Assembly: GCF_910592395.1 (NCBI RefSeq) | Contig: NC_088310.1 | Span: 6,391,501-6,455,500, forward strand | From: Lineus longissimus | Lineage: Eukaryota > Nemertea > Pilidiophora > Heteronemertea > Lineidae | Reading direction: 5' to 3' | DNA length: 64,000 nucleotides | Made by a program: the position numbers and the translations under genes | Shown: positions 39,801 to 54,800 of the stretch, piece after piece | Position numbering within the stretch: position 1 is the first letter of the stretch | Layout: each line of letters starts with the position of its first letter | The notes under the pieces: generated by a model | Databases searched by the model: none | Seen by the model: the letters and a program-made list of their open reading frames with translations, nothing else | What the model was told of the DNA's origin: nothing

Positions 39801-42800
39801 CTGGCAACATGAACCGTGCATGCCGTAAATCGCCTGGATGTGATTCCCTTTATGAGCAGATCATGATCAGAACCAACAAGTGTGAAAATAAATGGAAGAT
39901 GAAGAATTATTGTGACCCATTAATTTGATATAGGAACGACTTGACATGTCTTCATTATGACGCTGAAATCGAAATACCGATAATCATGCTTTTTGACCTT
40001 CTATATAAAATTTCTGACCCTCGACGCCCTTGACTTGCGATAATTTATCAGTAGGTAGGTACCTGGCTTTTTCGAAATGGGGAGGGGGGGGCAACACAAA
40101 TCTGGCAGTCTGAACATCGGACAAAATTTGCTTGAAAAACAAATTGTGACCCTGGGAAGGACTCAAATTGTGCTTATAGAGTAACTATTGAATACCATTT
40201 GATTAAATTATTGAGTTCTGTTAGCAAATTCACTCAACTATAAATGTATCAAGCCATGCAAGACATTTTGAAAATGTAGTCAAAAGAGAGAACTTTTGAA
40301 ATCACCGATAGTTTCCAGGCAACGATAGCAGATTGATTTGGAGTGCGTCAGAAGGGTGACTGCATGGCATGTCATTGAACCCAAAGGGTACACTTCTGAA
40401 TCTGGAGTGGATCGACTAATTTTAGCGAAGACGTTCATTGCCAGAATGAAAAAGAGAAATGTTTATAAAGAAGCGATTTCATCGGAAGGGATCAAACAAA
40501 TTTGACGCAGATGATATGAATCTAAAACAATGTTTTCAAGTGAAAAAAAAGCCACCTGCATACAGATATGATTTAAGTATAGAAACAAAGGGAAGGACCA
40601 AATTGACAATTAGACACACCATCATTGCCTGATGATGGAAAGTAGTTGAATTCGAATCTAATTTTCATGTTTCTCTACCGCTAACTTTATTAGATTGATT
40701 CTGCTGGAAAGCATTTCAAATTTGATTTGTCTCGTCTATATCATTGTACCGTGATACATGTGGAGTTGGAAGCAATCCCTTCCAAATACATCACCCAAAG
40801 AAGAAACTTAACGCCACTTCCGGTGCCAAATTTGATGAAATGAAATAGGCCATTAGCAAATTGATCAGGGAGTCGTTAAGCCAGGATTCATCAAAGGTGA
40901 CTGGCAACTGTCTTAAGTCCTGAGGAAAATATTGACTTGCACCGGATGTGGATCATATGGAACTGAGCTGAAGTGGATCGTGGAATAGATCTGAAGTTGG
41001 TCACTGAAGACACCGCATGTGGATCATGGAAGACACACCATGTATGTAAAGCTTGGTATCATGATAGACCTGATGTGGATCATGGAAAAGACAGCATGTG
41101 CATCATGATAAAGACCTCATGTGGATCATGGACGACACCTCATGTGGATCAAGGAAGAGACATCTCATTTGGATCATGGGAGAGACCTCTCATTTGGATC
41201 ATGGAAGAGACCTCTCATTTGGATCATGGGAGAGACCTCTCATTTGGATCATGGGAGAGACCTCTCATTTGGATCATGGAAGAGATATAATGTGGATCAA
41301 AACAAGTTAGCCACTAACTTAATGTTAACTTTAACATGGTGTCAAGTCTAATAAATGTAACTGAAGGAGATCACCTCGATAGGGACATAACTTGTTTTGA
41401 CAAACAGGCCCAGCTGAACATAAAGCTACCAGTTTCCTGTCATGGTGATAAATTGGTCCAGAGGGAAAAGGCTGTTCCATCAAGGCAGTGATCAAAGATA
41501 GATGGTAGAATAATTGGCTTGTTTCCTTGCTTCCGTGAGGTGTGCGTGGTCTACCACCAACATGACAAAGACTGGAAGTAACCAGGTTTCATTAACCGAT
41601 CTGTCCTTCAATTCCTGCTTTGATGGACTTCGGGGAAAATGAACAGATCTCTTCAGTCTTGCAGTTGGCTGAATTCTGTCTCAAATTTGCATCAAATTGC
41701 CTGTATGTCCGCGCTGACATCCAGGCTGGATTACTCAAGACCAGGAAGAATCCTTGACTGTCCTCGAACCTGACAAGATGGAAGCTGAGGGCAGGCCATG
41801 GCGCCACTTGATGAGGTGCAGTTTGATTAACAACCATTGGATACTGTAAAGCAGCCAATTTTTGCGCCTCACACCTTGTTTTTAACATTGTTCACACAGC
41901 AAAACTACTGATCAGCGTCATTTTGATATTGACACCAACGATGACGGATCTTTGCCGTAAAAGCAGGCATCAATGGAGATATCGGCATTTTTCATGAGCT
42001 GGTACCTTCGCCAGGTAATCACTATGTCAATCTGATCATAAATGTCAAGATGCCAAGTTTCGTTTGATTTATGCCATGAATAACTGGCGAAATTACAAGG
42101 CTGATCAGATCATTACGTGTCTCTATGATCTTTGTCAGATATGTGGCAGTCATTGGGATGATTAAAGACACTCACAAAGTGATGGGACAGAAAATACATC
42201 CATTATTTATACGCTTCATTGATCTTAATGCATGAAGTAAGTTTAACTGAAATGAGATATTTTTATATGAGGTTCACTCAGTTCAAAGTTTGAGATGTCT
42301 CGTAGAAACTAGCATTATTCTAAAGTCTCTGATGTTGGACTAGCTGACGGAGTAGGAAAACTGTGTCAGAGATAATGACAAATGTCCACTCATGGGGAAC
42401 AACCAATTCTGGACAAAAATCACTCTCCCTAATAAGGAGGGTGTTCTCCTAAACTGTGGTGTCCAGTAGGAGGTTCCACTGTGTCAACAGTCCTCCTTAT
42501 GCTCGATATATCTGATTGGAAGGTGAAGGAAGAGACTAGGACTGACGAACAATGGCAGAGCCGATAAATTGGTTTGACAGAGAATCTCTTCTTAACTAAA
42601 TTCTCTAGAGTCATGGCAATTAATCTTCTCACCGGGTCAAGGTCACTAAATACGATTGATCATTCTTCAGGAATTTCATTTAAATATAATATCTAACGAC
42701 TTAGAATTCCAGCATCATTCTTTATTGATGCCGTCCAAGTGTCACTGTGCGGTGAGCCTTTGTGACCCCCAACAGTTTTGATGAAAGTATTTTAAATGGC

Positions 42801-45800
42801 ATGCCAGTGTAAAGGAAATCGATCTGAGTGTTAGTGTTTTTCATAAAAGATGCATTTTGTAAGAGAATATTAATTTCAACTAAATGATCTGTTTTGTTTC
42901 ATATACAGGAAAGTGAGCAGAGAGGTGCTGAGGAAACAGCAGCCGGCACAAATTATTGCATCTTCTGCCCCTATTTTACAGTGGCTCATTGCCATCTCTG
43001 CATGCTTAACTGCAAGCCCTGTCAAGTCTACAGTCTCCACCTTACAGGCAGGACTTCTATAGGTGCACTGCCAGCCTCTAGGGAGATTGTTGTGACGTGG
43101 GAGACTGCATCAAGGTGGTAGACAAGAAACTGAAAATGCCCAAGATGAAACAATTTCCTCTGAGTAGCCTCGTCCCTGGAACTCGGGCTTGATAATTTGC
43201 ATCCATATTTCCTCTGACCAAAGGACAGATTTTCCTTGCTGAGAAGTTCCTTGTATCACAGCCTTTGAAGATTGTATCAGCTACTAAGTCACATCCTTTC
43301 ATTGCATGTAATCTAATCTCTCCCTAAGTGATCCTCAAACTCCACAAGGAGCAGCACTACTCGGGGAAAGTGGTGATAAAAATCAAATAAAAATATACAA
43401 AAGTGCAGCCAGCATTGTTTGGCTTCTTTTTCATGTTCTTCTACAGAAAGGCTAAGTGTGTGATGAATCAATTTATACTGGATTATTACCGCTTATTTTG
43501 ATCTATATGAATGGTTTTTACAATGATATTGGTGTTCTGGAGCAGACTTTATGAAGATTCCTCAGTAATTACAGCAACTTTCAGGATGTAGATTTGCACA
43601 CTTCCTTTTCTACTTTATTTGGCTTTGGCCATCTCAGATTTTGTGGCAGTCACAAAGTTGGCAGCTAGTCCACCGTCATCCAGTGATTGCCACAGCTTGG
43701 TTTCTAAGTCTTCATCTTCTGGACCAAAACTGATGGTCTCTGCAGAAAAGTGATGGCAAAGGTTGTCAATCCTACACCTACACTTCCTGTACAAAGAGGT
43801 ACGGTTGTTTTATCCATCTAAAATCACGTTGGTATAAATTCTGGCTAAATCTGTTCTGTTCTTAATGCAATTCTCTAATTTGATTCTCTCAGCTTAACTT
43901 CACATCGTTCACATGCAGGCTTCAGATGCCACTAATCCCCTGTGTGCCCCAATCACTTCGACCGCAAATCCTTACAAGTTTTTCTGTCCTTATACCACAG
44001 ATCATTCTTCTAATCCCTCTGCGCCCAGAGCACTTTGACTGCAAATGTACAACAACATGTTTTTTATGTGGTGGTTCCATATAAACAGGTCAGTAATTGC
44101 CTGTTTACCATGTCTCATGAAAGTTTTACCAAGATCAATATTGCGTGATCGCTTGGAATACAGAACAGTAACCCGTGGTTACCTCAGAGAAAAGGTACTG
44201 CCTCAGGAGAGACATGGTCAGGAATCTAGTATGTGCATATTCCACAGCATTTTATGAGTCCAAATGGTCAGTTAACCGCTACATGCTGTCTATGCTGTTT
44301 GCTATTTATGATATGATGAATTTCTCATCCGGAAGTCTGATAAATCGGCCTGATAAGCTCTATATAAGCAGTATGGCAGGCTGAATGGTTTCTTACTGTC
44401 ATAAACCATTTGAAAATAATATTCCACTTTCAAATGGGCTTGTTTGGCGTGAATTTATTCCAGTGTTCTTCACTGAAGCGATATGCCGACTGTCAGAGCT
44501 TTCCGATGCATCAGGTAGGAGATCCGGACACTTACTAATGGCATTATAACGAATGCAGAAGTTTGATCTATAGGATGGTTCTGGAATGCAGGACTTGCCG
44601 TGTATGTTCAAGGACCAAGGACAGCTATCACGGTGCTGAAAAATAGCACTTTCACATCCAATATACTTCCAATCATGTGACAAATCGAGTGTTGGGTGAT
44701 GTCACACGTCAAACCTTGACCATGACCGTGACATGTCTGATGTAACCCGGATGCAACACTCTGTTTGTCACGCGGTTAATTGGACAAGAAAACATCAGCT
44801 GTAGTAAAAAAATTACAAACCTGCGACATGTTGTCTCAGAAAAGTCCCTCTGTGTGCTTCCTGCTTTTCAGGAAGCTAAAGCAGCCTTCCTGTTAGGTTA
44901 TTGCAATCTCCCCACAGCACATTGTTGCAACTCTAAAAGGCAATTGGCGATCCATGTAATTGGTGACGGCTGCTGTGCATTCTGCATTGTATGTCTGGTT
45001 ACCCGGGGAAGTCGTTTCGGAATAACACAAGAAATACAATAATTTGGTCTGACAGAATTGCTTCTGCAAGCAATATAAAGCTGTATCAAAATTCCGGATT
45101 TTGACAAGGGACACTGTTTGGATGAGAAGGTTGAATTCACAAAATGAATTTTTGATTTGTTCCATTGGAACAGCAGTTCGACAGATGGACGTGTTCGATG
45201 TTTCGACCAACCATTTGATTGATACCAACAGAAAAAGGGACTGTATTGCAATATTATACAGTATGTACCCCAAGTATAGCCCCACCTTCCCAGATGCCTT
45301 AATGGCCTTGCAGTAGCTGCGGTTGTCCCCATCTCTGAAGAGAAGTGCCATCAGATGCAGCTAGCTGGTGGATGGGTGGAATGATAAAGGACATTTCCTG
45401 TATCAGATTAAATAATGGAGGCATTCTGTGCTACACAAATCACTCGAGAATGTCTTATCGATGCTGCACAGGCGGAGCTCTTGCTTTCTGAAAAGATTCC
45501 ACCTGATTGATGTCCTTGCTTCCTGAAAAAAACGACTTGATTGATGTCCGGGCATCTTCGCCGTGCTAATCTGTTGTCGGGGCCGGATCAGACAAATTGG
45601 TTTGGCGATCACTCGAAGGAAGGAAGGCTAAGGCCTTCATAGTAATTTCTTGTAAAGAGACTTGCCCAAGATAATAGGAGATTTATCGATGATCGATAAG
45701 GAAGCATGGAAAAAGTGTCATTGGTTTTGGCATTGTTGTTTGGCCATGGAGTGTCAATTTGATCGTCGCTGTAGGGTTGGTCGTGGTGACTATTAATCAA

Positions 45801-48800
45801 TGGAGAATCAACACAATTTTGGGCTGGGATGACAGATAATGGTCACAAATGGACAAAATCAATGAGGGGATAGATGCTGGAAGCTGGGTGTGGCAAGGCC
45901 ATGGTCAGTATGTGTCATATTGATAGTGTCTGCAGTATCTACTGCTAATTTTCATCAGTTGGAGTTAAACCTCACCCACTGTTCCCTTTAGTTATGTTTT
46001 TCTGTAGCTCCACTGGTCTTGTGATTGATTGTTACATGTTGTGAAAACTATCATTTGATTTAAAATATGAAAATAAGTAATGTTTAGAAGGCTCAAAACT
46101 AGACAACAAGCATGACATCAACATTCCATGCCCTTACCATCATGCTGCTTTAACTAGAAATTCCCGATGCCATCAGTTATTTATGATAGTCATTAAGATA
46201 TTTCGCCGAGATAGTTCTTTATGTGCAAGATCATGTCCGCCCTTACCGGGTAAAATGATAATAGGCTTAAGTAACGGTGCAATGTTTAGCATGCGTGATG
46301 CTAACGATGTTTGGGAAGCTAGTTGTAATAGCAAAAAATGACATTGCTGAAACAAGAACTGGACCTGAATAACATTTGCTTTTTGTAGCCCTCATTATTC
46401 TTAAAGGAAGGTGGATTTAGTACTTTCTGTTCCATTAGCAAACGCTTTTTCTGAGAAAGTGATTTTTTTTCCAGTTTTGCTTGAACACTTAAAATAGAGA
46501 GGAAACAGGTTAGTGAACTCGTGATGAGAAAGTTGTTAACATCATCCGAATGTACCCGACTGTCTCACTTACGTAGTTCTCCCATTATAGACTGCTTTGA
46601 CACATTTTCTTTCACTAGTGATTTCTTCAAGCTCTTTAAGAAATAGGAGTGGCACACTTCATCAACTATTAATAAGGTGTCTTTCAATTGCAAACACCCC
46701 GATACTATCTTGGCACTAGCGATGACATTGCATCACCAGTAGGGAAGGAGGGAGTGTCCTCGTTGATGAAAGGGGTAAAAAATACAAATTGAATTCTAAG
46801 TTCAAGTGATGTCCACATGATTTGTTGTGAATCAAACTCCTGAGTGCGGGCGATCTTTACAATTCACAGAATCCGGCGAGGCCTGCAAAGATTGACTTTC
46901 AAAAATATTTACTGAACAAAATTTTCCATTCTTCTTTTTTCAGGTATGTTGAAATTAGCATGAGGGTTGCCTCAGCGGTGAGCTTAAGTTATGCGATAAA
47001 CTGGTATCTGCTCATTTTCAATTGGTGATCGACTAAATATCGTGTTGCTGCCAGAATCAGATTGAAAATTCCGCAAAAATACAATTCTCGTGAAAATCTG
47101 CCAGCTTACAGTATCTCATTATTGTAACGTAAGAATATAAAGGAATATGACAAAATCACATGAGAAAACCATCTGCACTTGACAAATGTCTTAAGGAGCA
47201 CTAGTTGTGTGAACTAGATGACACAGGGCTATAGGACATCTAATTAGTAGAAAGTTACAGCACGCCAACTCCTTATTATTTACTAATCAAGGCACCTGAG
47301 CTTGACAGTTCACGTCACGCGATCAAACCTTTTTTATTGGGTGCCTTTTTTTTTACCTCTCTCACAAGATATATGGATATGAGCAAGAATTGATGAAGTC
47401 TTTATTGATTCTCGATAGAGAAGATGTTTGTATGTTGTTTTTTTCCAGGTCTGTAGAGATGTAATCTGCTGCATAAATTGAAAATGTGTTAAAACTTTCA
47501 AATTAGAAGACTAACTTGGGTGTCTCCATTTTCACCTACGCTCACAGCATATATGTCTATAAGCAACAATTTACGAAGTCTTTATTGATTCTTGATTGAG
47601 AATATATTTGCATGTTTTTGTTTTTTTCAGGTGTATGAAAATATCATCTTCTGCTAATTTTGACGATGTGTTGAAAATTTCAAATCACATGACTGCCTCA
47701 TCTCATCGACGGAGAAGAAATTGCCAATATGGAGCCAGCTTCAAAGCTCGTAATTTGCTAGAAAAAGCATTTTTCTGGGGAAGGGAATTAATTTGTTAAG
47801 AAAAAAGTGAACATCTTTGTTACTGGGTCTGTTCAGATCCTCGTACATGTCATTTTTTCTTCATTAATTGAATTTCATGACAGAATGTCGTAGTTGTCTG
47901 CCATTTTGCTGCTCATCTGCTTCCTATCGCTGCCTTGTAATGAGCCAATGTTTCTGCCTCTAGACAACTTGAAAGCCGCGTTTTAAAAGGTACATTTCAG
48001 TTTAGTGCAAATGGCAATCTTGAGTAATTTATACTTCGGTGCAACGTTTCTCATTTAGAAGTCAATTAGCGAGTCTATGGTGTAATGAACGTTACTTGAT
48101 GACAGGTTTGCATGTTGTGGACGATTAGCTTCCCCTAGAGATTCGATAAGGACGTCCTCGGAGAATGTCCCTTTGGGGTCATCACCATTTTCAAGGTTAT
48201 TTTGATGTTTCTGGTCAATGCAGGGTTTGAATAGCTACAAAACAACAGAGATTTTCAATTGACATTCACACTTATCTTAAGTTAGTTGGTCTTTGGGTCA
48301 TAATGTTGTTTTTGGTGTTCAATCTTCTCCATAAAGTCAACTTCGCTGAGGAGTGCATGATGAAATTGGGTCTGAGATCCCCAGCCTGTCTTGACTGAGT
48401 TCTTATCCTTCACAACGTATAGGAATGTCTCCACTGTTGACCTTGCAGGTTTATTCAGGTGATGATGGTCAGTTACACCACATGCCGTGACTTTTTCCGT
48501 CCTCATGTGCAACAGGTGAACATCATTCTGGATATTCATGCACCTGTACCAACTGCGTCCTCATATGCAATAGGTGAACTCATCTTGATATTGATGCACC
48601 TGTACCAACTAGGTCCTCATGTGCAACAGGTGAACATCATTCTTGATATTCATGCACCTGTACCAACTAGGTCCTCATGTGCAACAGGTGAACATCATTC
48701 TTGATATTCACGCACCTGTACCAACTTGGTCCTCATATGTAACTGGTGAAAGGCGTATTGATTTCCATTTGTGACTTTAATGATGACTTATTTCTTCTTT

Positions 48801-51800
48801 GTCTAATTTTAATAGACCATGTTACTGATTTAACATTTTTACACACTATCATTCTATTTCATATGTTCTAGAAAAATCTGAAAAATTCTATTCTGTGCTC
48901 CTCTCCAAAGGTAGGCTATCAATAAACATTAGGCCAGGAAATTTGCTCTGGAATCGCCAATTTGGTTACTATAGCAACATATGGAAATGGAAGTGGTGGC
49001 AATAATGGCAACCATAAGCCCTGCATGGTGGGGGTGGAACGTGCAGGTTTGTCTTAACGACACCTTGTGTTTGGAATGTAACCCTCTCTATAACCTGACA
49101 AGTTCAGCTCTCTTCCTTGAGAAAGGTTGGACATGACCAAAGTTTGAGTAGAATCAATAGGTTATTTAAGTTTAGTTGTTTTTTGCCTTGTCCTAGCAGT
49201 TTCGTGTTTTGATGTCAACAAGGCTCCAGTCTCAGATCCTAACTTCTTTCTCATGTTTTCAAGCAGTTTTCTTTTATTGTCACCCTATTTAACACACAGC
49301 AATGTTTAAATTGTCTTCTCTTACCAATAGAAGGACAGTAAAGTTTGGAGCAGATGGAGGCAATCTTATATTGATATAGAAAGCTAATATGATTCATTGA
49401 CTCAGTGGCATGGTGTCTTCTAAGTCTAAGATGTTGCCATGTCATTGAACAAAACCTTTGTTTTTCTGATAAAAGGGTTCTAAAAACCTCTCCATCATCA
49501 TCTTGCGACGCTTACCCCTCCGTCTGCTCCCAGTTTAATGTTCATCTCTTCTTTTACCTTTGTGACACACGAGAAGGTTTTAATTCAACAAGGGATCTGA
49601 TCAAAGCACTCACGCTAAGTGGTTTTAGTATTGATGCATTGAGAGTCCATTTTAAGTGGTGAGTGAAGGACACTGCTTGAGCACATATCTGATGTACTGT
49701 GGGGACAAGGCAGCACTTAGCCATAATGGTCAGAGGCTGAGAGGTAGAAACAATGGTACACAGGGTAAATGAAAGAGGATTCTGTGAACTTTTCCTGTGG
49801 TTAGTCTCTGAGGTACCAGAGGATGGCTTCATACAGTTTGTCTATTGCCCAGTTGAGAGTGTATATAGTGACAGTACACTAGGTAATTTGGCACTTCCCC
49901 GCAACGTATGAAGATAGCCACATACCAAGTCAGTGCAAAGGGATAGACAGATTGTGATCAGCCTTGGTGAGGCATTAATTTTCACTTAGCCTACAGTAAA
50001 GTATATATGCTGGAAGATTGACAACGTTTAGTCAAATCTGCCATCCCTAGCAGGAAACGTAGCTGTTCCAGCAATGTTTAATCTGTTCCAGCCACTGTAT
50101 GGTTGGTAAGCCTCAGATTGAACCGCAACCTGGTTTCTCATAAACCAGCCAATGAAGGTATGAAAGGGTATGCCAATATCAAGATCTTGTGTGTACTATA
50201 CAAAGTGGTTAATGTTATGCTAGCTGAAATCTGTGAACCTGACCAAGTGCAAGCACATTCCAAACACATCTGACTCCGCTAGCTGTGGTAGATTATTAGG
50301 CTATTCGATCAGGGCGAGGGTACTGTACATCAATTATAGTAAGAAAGGTGAATAAACATTCCACCAAGTAGGTTAGCGGTACGCCTACAACCTGTGCTAC
50401 TGGGCTTGATCAGTCTACCACAACAACAGCTTCCTGGTACCTGCAATCTTCACATTTCACTGAATTTCAAGGCCATACCTTTACTGCTTCTGACATACAT
50501 TTTGAAATAAGCTTACAGCTCGACCATTTTACAGCGACAGACCGGTCTTCGGTCCAGAGTGTTGTGGCGCATGCTGAGATGGGTGCTGTACCGGTCAGAT
50601 GATACCTTGGTGTACAATGATGCATTACAAAATGCATAGGGAACTTCTAAAGGCAAGGCAGGCCCAGGTTGTAGGCATGCAATGGAAAGCAGCTTCATTA
50701 GGATCTTCTGATCTTTCCCCAATACCCTTGCTGCTTGTGTGATCTGGCTGTTCTGTTATCCAGCAGACAACACCATGCAAGATGTTTTACGGTTGATGAA
50801 GACCTTTCTGGTTGTTACCGTATGACCATTCAGACTTTTACTGACACCCTTGCTCATGCAGAGTTTCTTCCTGATTGTCAATTGTCAGTTGTCCCCATTG
50901 AGTCTGGCGGCAACGCCCTTGCTACAATCCATGACTTCTCGTTTTACGCAGCATTGATGAATCTGTCGATCAGTAGTGATTAGTCTTTATAAATAATTAT
51001 CGTGATGGTTTCCTCAAAGCGACTTTGCACAAAAGAGTTGTTGGCATACCTGTTGCACCAATAAATGTTTCCAGATAACAGATTGCATTGTCAGTGTTAC
51101 ATGATTTGTATTTCTATATTATAAAATTCATTGATTTTTTGTTTGGGTGACGAATCCACTTTCGTCCCTTTTGAGATGGGGTTGTCTGTATATTCTGTTT
51201 TGACAACCTCTTTCTTCTCATAGATACTAGAATTCAGATTCACTTGTGAGGGAATCCATACATTGCTTTAAATGGTGACTGTCTTCCTCAAAATTCAACC
51301 AAATTACTGAAACTCTATAATACTCAATTGAATTTTTCATGCGCCATCTGATCAGTAACCCAATTTGCACGCCGTCTCTGATCTCGGTGACCTGATCGAT
51401 GTTTCCGTTCTATTCCGCTGTGGAGCACGTCACCATTATTGATCTGAGTTGATGACAAAGGGTAGCTATAACGTCAAGCATCTATAGATTAACTGAGAAA
51501 GGGCCAATAGTCTGCAGCTCACAGGAAACAGATTTGATGATGAGAGTTGGGTGCTTCTTGTGCATGCTGTGCGACCCCAACATCGATACGGATATACTCG
51601 ATTGGGTCAATTGAAAATAGATTGACAGTCAAGCAGCGTGGTGCAACTGCTTTGTTCCCTTGACAATATTTTTTAAAAGCTGACTTATTTGATTGTGATG
51701 ATTTGTAGAGACCAATAGCTAGAGCTGTTCTCAAAGCCAAAAAGCTATTTTCTCCAGCAGCAGGCCAGCGATAGCTTTCAGTTGTCATATTTATTACCAC

Positions 51801-54800
51801 TAGAAGATGATTGGTGGTTGTATTGGAAATGTCAATGTCACTGCTCCAGAATCATATGTGGGGAAGTTAGTCTTGAAATCTCGATAAGTTTTTGGGATGT
51901 GATGACCAAAAGATATCAAATTTATTTCTGCAATTAGCAATTTCAAGATTTACTAGAAAACAATGCTTATTGAACACATTGCACTATCATTATCAAATGT
52001 ATTATAAACCCACCTGCATCCAAACAAATGTGTGTAGCAACTGCACCCCTCTTCTAATAAGGGAAGTCATTGTCCTGAAAGGCTTACACCTGACATCCAG
52101 GTATAGGCAACTGCATGATAATGTCAATGTCCTCGTAGCAGGATGGAATATGGTACAGTGTGTTAAAAAATAGTCTTGTTACTTTTAAAATTGAATAACG
52201 TTTTGAAAATTTTCTGAAACTGTTTCTTGCTATCAAAAAGAATATTGATAGGATTTTATGTGATGTAATCTCAAAAAAATATTTGGCCATTAACCCACAA
52301 TGAGCCATTCAAATGACAGCCTCTTGAAACTTACCTCATTTGACCAACCATAAAAACCTTATTCAAATTTAAAAGTTGCACGATTATTTTTTACACCCTG
52401 TATATTAACCACAGATAACTGCGTCACCACCATGAATAAGCAATAGCATTTCTGTGCTAAACAAGTGGTGTCATTGTCCTCCACTGGTACAGAGTAGGGT
52501 ATCAGTACCGTAACTAATGCCGTTAGTTGAATGACTGCCGGAGAAGGTGCATCAGCCATGATATTCGAAGTATCTAATCAGTTGCTTGCTAATGGCTTCC
52601 CTAAGGTAGTAAACTGGGTTCCTTAGTGAGTGCTTGGCTTGTGATATATTATCATGGTGACAGGTGTAGTAGTCTTTGCTATTGATTCTGAGGAAGAAAA
52701 TGGCAACAGGCTGTGTACGTTGTCTTTGCGATATTTGATTGAAACTGCACTCAGCGCCATATTTTCATGACGGAAAGTGAAGTGTGAAATGATGTAGCTA
52801 TCTATTTTGTTGACTAAGTAATTTTTCCCCCCAAGTAGACAGCATATCATCCTCTCTGCTTTGAAAACACTGCATTAGCATGACCCTTTTGTCTGCAATT
52901 TCTTAAGAATAAATCCTTGCTGCATAAATTGATTGTGTTTCGTAGCTGTTTTGATGAAAGTAAATATTTGTAAATATGTTGTATTGTAAACATTTGCATA
53001 AACTTACTAATCCTTCCTTGCCTCTGGCAGCTGAACTCTCAACAAATCAGATTTCTGCTTTTTCAAACAGCCTTGTACATTTTCATATATCGTCACAAAC
53101 TTTCATTGTCAATTGCATCAATAATTGCCCTCAGCAGTTCCCGACATGACGACAATAACATCACGCATTGCGTTGGTGGTAAAATGTTTTTGCTTTGCGT
53201 GTGATTGATATCAAAGGCATAATCTGTAATATTTTATAGGGACTGCATTTATTTAGCTGTAAACATTTGCTCAAGATGGAATCTGGATTTTGCGTTGTGG
53301 TGTGGATGTGCCTCTTTGTATCCTAAGTTGCACTGTTGTGCCCCTGGTGGTTCTGTCATTGCATGGTGTCACAGCTAAATTGTTTTATTTGTGAACCATG
53401 GCATGGTGTGATGATTCTCGAAATCAAGTGAAGCCAACCCAAGTCTATAGCTGGAGAGAAAAGCAACCACAAAGTACTTCAGTATCACTAGTGTTTGTTG
53501 TAATAACAAAGCAATGTTTTCCTTATCTTGTTCATACAAGAGGGGCTATAGAAACCTTACAAGAGTGTCATGTTAACTATGATGAATTCTTGTGGTTTCG
53601 GTGTCAAATTGCCGTGGTGGGTGGAGATTGCACCCTTTGATTGAAAGGTTTTTCATATAAGTGTCAAATGCTTTTTCGTGTTCGGAATGGAAAGTGTCCA
53701 TTTATGGCAGACCGGAAAGTTTGACCGTTATCAACAAAACTGATGTCTGCGCTGAGAGAACACAAAACAACTAGGTGATATGCGCAATGTTGAGCAAAAA
53801 TATCTATCAGGTTAATTGTACTGAGTCAAACCGTATTGACAGATAACTTGTAGTCACATTTTATATTTGCTGAAGCTCAAGTGAGCCAGTCTGGCAGAAG
53901 GGAGAGAATGTAGAATATGTACCCAAAGATGACAGCTGCGGCTGGGGACCTGCTGGTGACAGTGTGAGAGAACACAAAACAAATAGGTGATTTGCGCAAT
54001 GTTGAGCAAAAATATCAATCGGGTTAATTGTACCGAGTCAGACATATTGACAGATTACCTCACATTGTTGTAGTCAGTCACATATTGTTTATGCTGAAGC
54101 TCAAGTGAGCCAGTCCGGTAGGAGGGGAGAATGTATGATATGTACCCAGGGATGACAGCTGCTGCTGGGGACCTGCTGGTGACAGCATCTGTCACTGTTG
54201 GGACTGAAATGACATTGGTGAACTGATAAAGTGTTTATTCTGAACATTAATGATCTGCATGATGTATGAGATGTGAATGATGATCGTGGTTTATTGTGGT
54301 CATAAGAGTCATAGTCGAAACAACATGCTAGCGCTAGCTTACTTCTGTTTGATCCTGTTTCAGTCATGCAATATTACTCGTGTTGTTGGCTCATCTGTTG
54401 AATACCTCTCAAACTTTTAAGCAAGGGAAGGCAGAGATTCAAGCCGAGACTTGCTGAAATCAACAGTCTCAACTGACATCTTTGGTGTGGCTTAGGCCGA
54501 GTCTAGTTGTTACTCATCCCAAATTTCCGTCTAAGCCTCTTCTTCATAGTCGGTGAAGAGCGTGCGTATTCTACTTGGTTTCCTTGGGCTTTGAGCCTGA
54601 CGCCTACAGCATTAGATTAGCTGGGTTGTTCTTCTTATAGGGTTCTTTTGAGACTAGCATTGGCAGGTTGTCATTTATCGGGGAGAAAGTTGCTGCCTTT
54701 TAGTTGGCTTCTTTGGACATGAATCTCTACAAGAAATGAACTGTTTACCTACAATATCAGCCAAGCTTGATTGTTGTTGAGACATTGGTTGAGATGTTAA

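Noticed and set aside
42894-43121. Possible exon after an ATACAG acceptor in intron 3 of the PLCB4-like gene
   Set aside because: Exons 3 and 4 are contiguous in the protein family, and the Cys-rich translation has no PLC similarity.
44893-45351. Two overlapping long minus-strand frames (152 and 144 codons)
   Set aside because: They overlap each other in different frames, show no family motif, and a plus-strand frame also overlaps. The locus is simply low in stop codons.
48499-48753. CRISPR-like array
   Set aside because: The whole unit repeats with no unique spacers, in a eukaryotic intron; it is a minisatellite.
50735-50983. 82-codon plus-strand frame with protein-like composition
   Set aside because: I could not tie it to any family, no splice context supports it, and it is not part of PLCB4. 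Left out as a gene.
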